Assembly: GCF_001514215.1 (NCBI RefSeq)
Contig: NZ_KQ948863.1
Coordinates: 18,760-82,759 of the forward strand
Direction: 5' to 3'
Length of the DNA stretch: 64,000 nt
Source: Streptomyces bungoensis
GTDB lineage: Bacteria > Actinomycetota > Actinomycetes > Streptomycetales > Streptomycetaceae
This document shows, one piece after another, positions 1 through 9,000 of this stretch. The notes beneath the pieces were generated by a model, which saw nothing but the letters and a program-made list of their open reading frames with translations, had not been told where the DNA came from and did not search any database. Numbering within the stretch: the stretch's first letter is position 1; the number at the start of each line of letters is the position of its first letter. A program made the position numbers and the translations under genes.

Positions 1-3000
1 AGCGCGACGAGCGGCTGCGCGCACTCCTCGACCAGGACCGCGCCCGCGGGGTCGACCTGACGCGCGCGCCGCTCCAGCGCCTGGTGCTGGCCCGGGTCTC
101 CGACCGCGCGGTCCGCGTCGTGTGGTCCTTCGACCACCTGATCCTGGACGGCTGGAGCCTGTTCCAGGTCCTCTCCGACGTCTTCGCCCGCCACGCCGGC
201 CTGACGGGTGCGGCACACGCGCCCCTGCCCGACCGCCGCCCCTTCCGCGACTACGTCGCCTGGCTGCGGGACCGCGCCGACCGGGCCGAGGCCGAACGGC
301 ACTGGCAGACCCGCCTGGACGGCCTGGACGAGACCACCGCGCTGCCCTTCGACCGCGAGCCCCGCGAGACCCACCGCGCGGAGTCCACGCGGGCGGTACG
401 CGTCACGGTGCCCGAGACCACCACCCGTGCCCTGCGGAGCCTGGCCAGGACGGCGGGCCTGACCATGAACACCCTCGTGCAGGGCGCCTGGGCCGTGCTG
501 CTCGGCCGCCAGGCGGCGACCGGCGAGGTGGTCTTCGGCACCACCGTCTCCGGACGGCCGCCCGAGCTGCCCGGGGCCGACGCCATGACCGGCCTGTTCA
601 TCGCGACCCTGCCCACCCGCGTGACCGTGCCGCGCGACGAGCCGCTCCTCACCTGGCTGGCCCGGCTCCAGCAGGAGCAGAGCGAGGACCGCCGCCACGA
701 CCACGTGCCGCTGCACCGCATGAAGGCGTTCACCCGGCTTCCCGAGCGCGCCGCCCTGTTCGACAGCATCGTGGTGTTCGAGAACTACCCGGTCGACGAC
801 TCGCTCGCCGCCGCGCACGGGCTGCGGCTCACCGGCCTGGACGGCATCGAGACCACCAACTACCCGCTCAGCCTCGTCGCCTACCCCGGCACGGAACTCG
901 CGCTGCGCCTCGGCTACGACCCGGACCTCTTCGACGCCGCCACCGTCGAGCGGATGGCCGAGTACCTCACCGTCCTGCTGGAGGGCCTCGCCGTCGCGCC
1001 GGGAAGCACACCCGCCCGCCTGCCCCTGCTGACGGCCGCCCGGCGCGAGCAGGTGCTCCACACGTGGAACGACACCGCCACCGGCACCCCCGCGGCGACC
1101 ACCGCGGACCTGTTCGCCGCGCGGGTGCGGCGCACCCCCGACGCGGTCGCGCTGCTGGCCGGCGACGAGCGGCTCACCTACCGCGAACTCGACGACCGGG
1201 CCGCGGCACTGGCCGCCCGGCTGGCCGCGCGCGGGGTCCGCCCGGAGGTCCCCGTCGGCGTCCTGATGGACCGCTCGGCGTGCCTCGTCGTCACCCAGGT
1301 CGCCCTCGCCCGCCTCGGCGGCGTGTACGTCCCCCTCGACGGCAGGGCGCCCCGGGAGCGGCTGCGCACGATGCTCGTGGAAGCCGGCGCCGACCTGCTG
1401 CTCACGGACGGGGCCTGGGAGGAGACGGCCACGGTCCTCCTCCCGCAAGGCCACGTGCTGCGGCCGGACGACGACGGCGCCGCGGCCGCGGAGCCGGCGG
1501 CCGACTCGCGCGTCCACCCGGACAACGTCCAGTACCTGATGTTCACGTCCGGTTCCACCGGCACCCCCAAGGGTGTGGCGGTACGGCAGCGTGACGTCGC
1601 CGCGCTCGCCCTGGACCGCGCCTTCACCGGCCACGACCGGGTCCTCGTCCACTCCCCGCACGCCTTCGACGCCTCCACCTACGAGCTGTGGGTGCCGCTG
1701 CTGCGCGGCGGCACCGCCGTACTCGCCCCGCCCGGGGACCTGGAGGCCGCCGCCGTGCGCCACGCGATCACCGAACAGGGGGTGAGCTGCCTGTTCCTGA
1801 CGGTCGGTCTGTTCCGCCTGCTCGCCCAGGAGGACCCCGCCTGCCTGTCCGGCGCCCGCGAGGTGTGGACCGGCGGCGAGGCCGTGCCCGGCTCCGCCGT
1901 ACGACGCGTGCTGGACGCCTGCCCGGGCCTGACCGTCGTCGACGTGTACGGCCCGACCGAGACCACCACCTTCGCCACCCGGCGGGTCTTCCGCGCCGGT
2001 GACGCGCTGCCCGCGACGCTGCCGATCGGCCGCCCCCTGGACGACACCCGCGTGTACGTCCTGGACGGCGCGCTGCAGCCGCAACCGCCCGGCATCCCGG
2101 GCGAGCTGTACCTCGCGGGCGCCGGACTCGCCCGCGGCTACACCGGGCGCCCCGGCGCGACGGCGGCCCGCTACCCGGCCGACCCGTTCGGGCCGCCCGG
2201 AGGCCGGATGTACCGCACCGGCGACATCGTGCGCTGGAGCGCCGACGGCGAACTGCACTTCGTGGGACGTGCCGACGACCAGATCAAGATCCGCGGCTTC
2301 CGTGTGGAACCCGCCGAGATCGAGGCCCGGATCACCGCGCACCCGGCGATCGCCGAGGCGGTGGTGTCCGTGTCGCGCCACGCGGGCCGCAAACGCCTGG
2401 TCGCCCACCTGGTACCCGCCCCCGGCGCGGCGGTGCCTCCGGCGGCGGAACTGCGCGACCGCCTCTCCGGCGGCCTGCCCGACTACATGGTCCCGGCCGC
2501 GTTCGTCACCGTGGCCGAGCTGCCCCTGACCGCGAACGGCAAGGTCGACCGGCGGCGCCTGCCCGAACCCGACCTGTCCACGGCCGCCGACACCGCCTAC
2601 CGTGCGCCGCACACCGAGGCCGAGCGGGTGCTCGCCGGGATCTGGGCCGAACTCCTCGGCGTGGAACGGGTCGGCGCCGACGACAACTTCTTCGTGCTGG
2701 GCGGCGACTCGATCGTCAGCATCCAGGTCGTCTCCCGCGCCCGCACCGCCGGGCTGGCGCTGACCCCGAGGGACCTGTTCCGGCACCCCACGCTCGCCGC
2801 CCTGGCCACCGCCTCGACCGGCGCGGCCGCGACCGTCGCGGGCACCGGCCCGGTGACCGGCGAGGCCGGGCTCACCCCGATCCAGCACTGGTTCCTCGAC
2901 GCCGAGCCGCCACGCCCGGCGTACTTCAACCAGTCCGTGCTCGTCGAGACGGCCGGGGACGTGGACAGCGGCGCGCTGGCCGCGGCCCTGGCCGCGCTGT

Positions 3001-6000
3001 GGGCCCACCACGACGCCCTGCGCGCCCGCTTCACCCGCGCCGCGGACGGAACCTGGCACCAGGAGATCGCCGCTCCGGACACCGAGGCCCCCCGCCTGCT
3101 GGACGTCCACGACCTGAGCGCCCTCGACGCCGAGGCCGCCGCACAGGCCGAGGACCACCTCTCCCAGGAGGCGCACACCGGCTTCCGGCTGGACACCGGC
3201 CCGCTGATCACCGCCAGGCTGTTCACCCGCGCGGACCGGGCCGCACGCCTGCTGCTGGCCGCCCACCACCTGATCGTCGACGGCGTCTCCTGGCGCGTCC
3301 TGCTGGAGGACCTGGAGACCGCCTACCGCCAGGCCCGGGCCGGCGAGCCGATCCGGCTGCCGCAGCGCACGACGTCCGCGCGCGCATGGGTGCGGCGGCT
3401 TACCCGGCGCACCCGCCAGGGGGACTTCGCGGCCCAGCGCGCCCACTGGGAGGCCGTGTCGCGGCACTGCGCCGAACCCCTGCCGGTGGACCTCGACGGC
3501 GGCAACACCGCCGCCGACCTGCGCGCCGTGACCGTACGCATGGACCGCCGGCGGACCGACGACCTGCTGCGCCGGGTGCCCGGCGTCTACCGCACCCGCA
3601 TCGACGACGTCCTGCTGACCGCCCTCGGCCGCGTGCTGGCCGACTGGACCGGCCGCGCCACCGTCGCCGTGGGACTGGAGGGGCACGGCCGCGAGGACCA
3701 GCTCTTCGACGACCTCGACCTGTCCCGCACGGTCGGCTGGTTCACCAGCCTCTTCCCGGTCGCCCTCGAACTCCCCGACGGGGACTGGGGAACGGCGCTG
3801 AAGTCCGTCAAGGAGCAGCTGCGGGCCGTACCCGACCGGGGCGTCGGCTACGGCGCCCTCCGCCACCTCGCGGGCGACGAGACGCTCGCCGCCGCACCGC
3901 TGCCCGGCATCAGCTTCAACTACCTGGGCCGGTTCGACTGGTCGGCCGACGGCGGCGCGCTGGTCGGGTCCGTCCCCGGCGGCCTGGGCGGCGCCGAGGA
4001 TCCCGGGGCGCCGCGCCCGCACCTGCTGGACGTGGTGGCCCGCGTGGAGGGCGACGAGCTGGAGATCACCTGGCACTACAGCGGCGGACGCCACCGCGAG
4101 GAGACGGTCGCCGCCCTCGCCGCGGGCATGCGGCGCGCACTGGAGGAGATCGTCGCGCACTGCGCCGCCCCGGACGCCGGCGGCCGCACGCCCTCGGACT
4201 TCCCGCTGGCCCGGCTCGACCAGAGCGCCGTCGACCGGATCGCGGGCGACGGACGCACCGTGGAGGACGTGTACCCGCTCACGCCGATGCAGGCGGGCAT
4301 GCTGTTCCACAGCCTGATGGACTCCCGGGCCCGCACCTACGTGAACCAGGTGCAGGTGGTGCTGCACGGCGTCACCGACCCGCACGCGCTCGCCGAGGCG
4401 TGGCAGCACACGGCGGACGCCAACCCGATCCTGCGCACCCGCCTGGTGTGGCAGGAGACCGCCGAACCCCTCCAGGTGGTGGAGCGGCGGGCCGCCGTGC
4501 CCGTCACCCACCACGACTGGGCCGGGCGGCCCGCCGGGCAGTGCGCGCGGGACATGGAGTCGCTGCTCGACGCGGACCGGCGGGCCGGCATCGACCTGGG
4601 GGCGGCCCCGCTCACACGGCTGGCGCTGATCCGCCTGGCACCGGACCGGGTGCGCATGGTGTGGACGTTCCACCACGTCCTGCTCGACGGCTGGAGCGCG
4701 GCGCAGGTGTTCGACGAGGTGTGCGAGCGGTACGCGGCGCTGACCGCCGGACGCCGCCCGCAGGTGCCCGGCCGGGCACCCTTCGCCGACTACCTGCGGT
4801 GGCTGGCCGCCCAGGACACCGGCCGCGCGGAGCGCTACTGGCGCGACACGCTGGCCGGCTTCGCCGCGCCCACCGCGCTGCCGCGTGACCGGCGTCCCGC
4901 CGAGGCCCACCGCACGTCGTCGTCGGGGACGGTCCGGGTGGCCCTCGGGCAGGAGGTGTCGGCGCGGCTGAAGGAGACCGCGCAGCAGGCCGGGCTGACC
5001 GTCAACACGATGCTCCAGGGCGCCTGGGGTCTGCTGCTGCGCCACTACGGCGGCGGCGACGACGTCGTCTTCGGCACGACCGTGTCGGGACGCCCGGCCG
5101 AACTGCCCGGCGTGACCTCCATGGTGGGCCTGTTCATCAACACCGTGCCCACCCGGCTGCGGATCGACGGCGGGCGCCCCCTGCTCCAGTGGCTGCGCGA
5201 GGTGCAGGCCGCCCAGTCCGAGGCCCGCGGCCACGACTTCGTCTCCCTGGCCCAGGTGCAGGCCTGGAGCGAGGTTCCCGGCGGCACCAACCTGTTCGAC
5301 AGCATCGTCGTCTTCGAGAACTACCCCTTCGACGCAGGCGCCCTGGCCCGGCACGGGCTCGCCGTCGAGCAGGAACGCGACCTGGAGCCGACCAACTACC
5401 CGCTCAGCGTGGTCGTCGCCCCCGGCGACGACGTGACGGTGTCCCTCGACTACGACCCGGCGGCCTTCGACGCCGCCACCGTCGAAGGGCTCGGTGCGGG
5501 CCTGCGCACCCTGCTGGCCGCCATGGCCGACGGCACGGACCACCGCCTGGCCGACCTGCCGGTGCTCGCGCCGGACGACGGCCGCCGCCTGCTGGACCGG
5601 CTCGCCGGACCGGTGGCGAGGCCGCCGCACCGCACCCTGCCGGACGCCTTCGCCGCTCAGGCCGCCCGCACTCCCGACGCCCCGGCCGTGACCGCCGGCG
5701 CCGAGCACCTGACGTACCGGCAGCTCGACGAGCGCGCCAACCGGCTGGCCCGCCTCCTGATCGACGCCGGGGCCGGACCGGAGCGGTTCGTCGCGCTGGC
5801 CCTGCCCCGCACCGCCGACCTGATCGTGGCGCTCCTCGCGGTCCTCAAGAGCGGCGCCGCCTACCTCCCGGTCGACCCCGGCCACCCGGCGGAGCGCATC
5901 GCGTTCCTCTTCGACGACGTCCGGCCCGACGCGGTGATCACCTGCGCGGAGACCTCCGGGCGGCTGCCGGACGGCCCGTACACGCGGATCGCGCTGGACG

Positions 6001-9000
6001 ACGCGGCCTGCGCCGGGCGACTGGCCGCCGCGTCCGCCGCCCAGGTGGGTGACGGCGAGCGGCGGGGCACGCTGCTGCCGGACCACCCCGCCTACGTCAT
6101 CCACACCTCCGGCTCCACCGGCCGGCCCAAGGGCGTCGTCGTCTCCCACGCCTCGGTGGCGGCGCTGGCCGACTGGGCGGCCGCCGAATTCACCGGCCGC
6201 GGACTCGCGCACGTCGTGGCCTCCACGTCGCTCAACTTCGACGTCTCGGTGTTCGAGATCGTCTCCCCGCTGCTGGCCGGCGGCCACGTCGAGCTGGTCC
6301 GGGACGTGCTGGCCCTCGCCGAACGGCCCGGGCCGTGGCGCGCCGGACTGCTCAGCGCCGTCCCCTCCGCCCTCGGCCGCCTGCTGGCCGAGGACACCGT
6401 GCGCGTCACGGCCGACACCGTCGTCCTGGCCGGCGAGGCGCTGCCCGCCCGCGCCGTCCGCGAGGTGCACGCGGCGATCCCCGGCTGCCGGGTCATGAAC
6501 ATCTACGGCCCCACCGAGGCCACCGTCTACGCCACCGCCTTCACCTGCGACCCGGCCGACCCCGACCGGGACCCGCCCATCGGCCGGCCCGTCGGCGGTG
6601 CCCGCGCCTACGTCCTCGACGCCCGCCTGCGCCCCGTGCCCGTGGGGGCGCCCGGCGAGCTGTACCTCGCCGGGACCGGCGTGGCCCGCGGCTACCTGAA
6701 CCGGCCCGGCCTGACCGCGTCCCGCTTCCTCGCCGACCCGTTCGGCCCGCCCGGCGGCCGCATGTACCGCACCGGCGACCTGGTCCGCTGGACGGCCGAC
6801 GGCGACCTGCTGTACCTGGGCCGGACCGACGACCAGGTCAAGGTGCGCGGCTTCCGCATCGAACTCGGCGAGGTCGAGGCCGCGCTGGCCGGGCACCCCC
6901 GGGTGGCCGCGGCCGCCGCCCGGGTCGTGGAACACGACGGCCACAAGCGACTCGTGGGCTACGCCGTGCCCCGGGGCGGCGACACCCCCGCACCGGCCGA
7001 CCTGCGGGCCTTCCTCGCCCGGACGCTGCCCGACCACCTGGTCCCGGCCGTCGTGGTGCCGCTGGAGCGGCTGCCGCTGGGCGCCACCGGCAAGCTCGAC
7101 CGGCGTGCCCTGCCCGCACCGGTCTGGTCCGCCCCCGCCGCGGAGGGCACCCGGCCGCCGCGCACCGACGGCGAGCGGACGCTCGCCGCGATCTGGTCCG
7201 AGGTGCTGGGCGTGGCGGACGTGGGCGCGACGGACAACTACTTCGCGCTCGGCGGCGACTCCATCCTCGGCATCCAGATCGTCTCCGCCGCCCGCCGGGC
7301 CGGCCTCGCGCTGACGCCCCGGCACCTCTTCCAGCACCAGACGGTCGCCGAACTGGCCGCGGCGGTCGAGGAGGTCCCGGCCGCGACGGCCGACGCCGAA
7401 CAGGGCCCGGTCCTCGGGGACGTCCCCCTCACCCCCGTACAGCACTGGCTGTTCGACACCCTCGCCGGCGACCCGGCCCGCCTCACCCAGGCGATGTCCT
7501 TCGAGCTGGCGCCCGACACCGACGTGACGCTGCTGCGCGCCGCCCTCGCGGCGGTACTGGAGCAGCACGACGCGCTGCGCATGCGCTACGAACAGGACGG
7601 TGAGGGACGCCGGCGCCAGTACGGCACCGCGCCCGGCGCCGCGCCGCACCTCGAAGTGCACGACGCGCCCGAGGAGCCGGCCGCCGTGGCCGCGGAGCTG
7701 TGCGCCGGGTTCGACCTGGAGCGGGGTCCGCTGTTCAAGGCCGCCGTGTGCCGCCCCGAAGGCCACCACCGCCCGCCCGTCCTGGTGCTGGCCGCCCACC
7801 ACCTGGTCGTCGACGCGGTGTCCTGGCGCGTTCTCCTGGAGGACCTCGACGCCGCCCACCGGGCCCTGCGCGCCGGGGCCACGCCCGACCTGGGGGCCAG
7901 GACGACGTCCTTCCGCACCTGGGCCCGGCGCCTGGCCGCGTACACCGCGGACGGCGGCTTCGACGACGAGCTCGCGCACTGGAGCGGCCTGCGCCCCACC
8001 GCCCTGCCCACCGACCTCGCCGGCGGCAACGCGGGCGCCGACGAGGAGACCGTGACGGTGAGCCTCGGCGAGGAGGACACCCGCCGGCTGCTGCAGGAGG
8101 TGCCGGACGCCTACCGCACCCGCGTCAACGACGTCCTGCTGTGCGCCGTCGGCCGGGTCCTGGCCCGCTGGACGGGGGAGGACCGGGTGGTGCTCGCGCT
8201 GGAGGGCCACGGCCGCGAGGACCTCTTCGCGGACGTCGACCTCGCCCGTACCGTCGGCTGGTTCACCACCATGTTCCCCGTGGGCCTCGACGTGCCCCGC
8301 GGCGCCGACCTCGGCACCGCGCTGAAGACGGTCAAGGAGAACCTCCGGGCCGTACCTCGCGGGGGAGTGGGCTACGGCGCGCTGCGGCACCTGCACCCCA
8401 GGGCGGGACGCGACCTGCCCGGCCTGCCGCAGGTGGGCTTCAACTACCTCGGACAGCAGGACCGGACCGCCGCCGCCGACGGCCTCCTGCGGGCCCCCCG
8501 CGGCGGGCTGACCGGCGGCATGGACCCCTCTGCGCAACGGCCGCACCTCATCGACGTCCTCGGCCAAGTCACCGGAGGGAGAATGGAGTTCACCTGGTCG
8601 TACTCCCGGCGGGTGCACCGGCACGACACCGTCGCACGCCTCGCGCGGGAGACGGCGGAGGAACTCCGGGAGATCGTCCGGCACTGCGCCGAGCCGGGCG
8701 CCGGCGGCCGCACCCCGTCGGACTTCCCGCTGGCCGCGCTGGACCAGGCGGCCGTCGACCGGCTGGCCGGCGACGGGCGCGACGTCACGGACGTCTACCC
8801 CCTCACCCCGACGCAGACCGGCATGGTCGTGCACGGCATGGACGAGCCCGGCGAGGGCCTCTACGTCGAGCAGATCACCTTCGTCGCGGACGGCGTGCGC
8901 GAGCCCCGGCTGCTCGCGGCGGCCTGGCAGCACGTCGTGGACCGCACGCCCGTGCTGCGCACCGCCGTGGCCCTGGGCGAGGTCCCGGTCCCGCTGCAGA

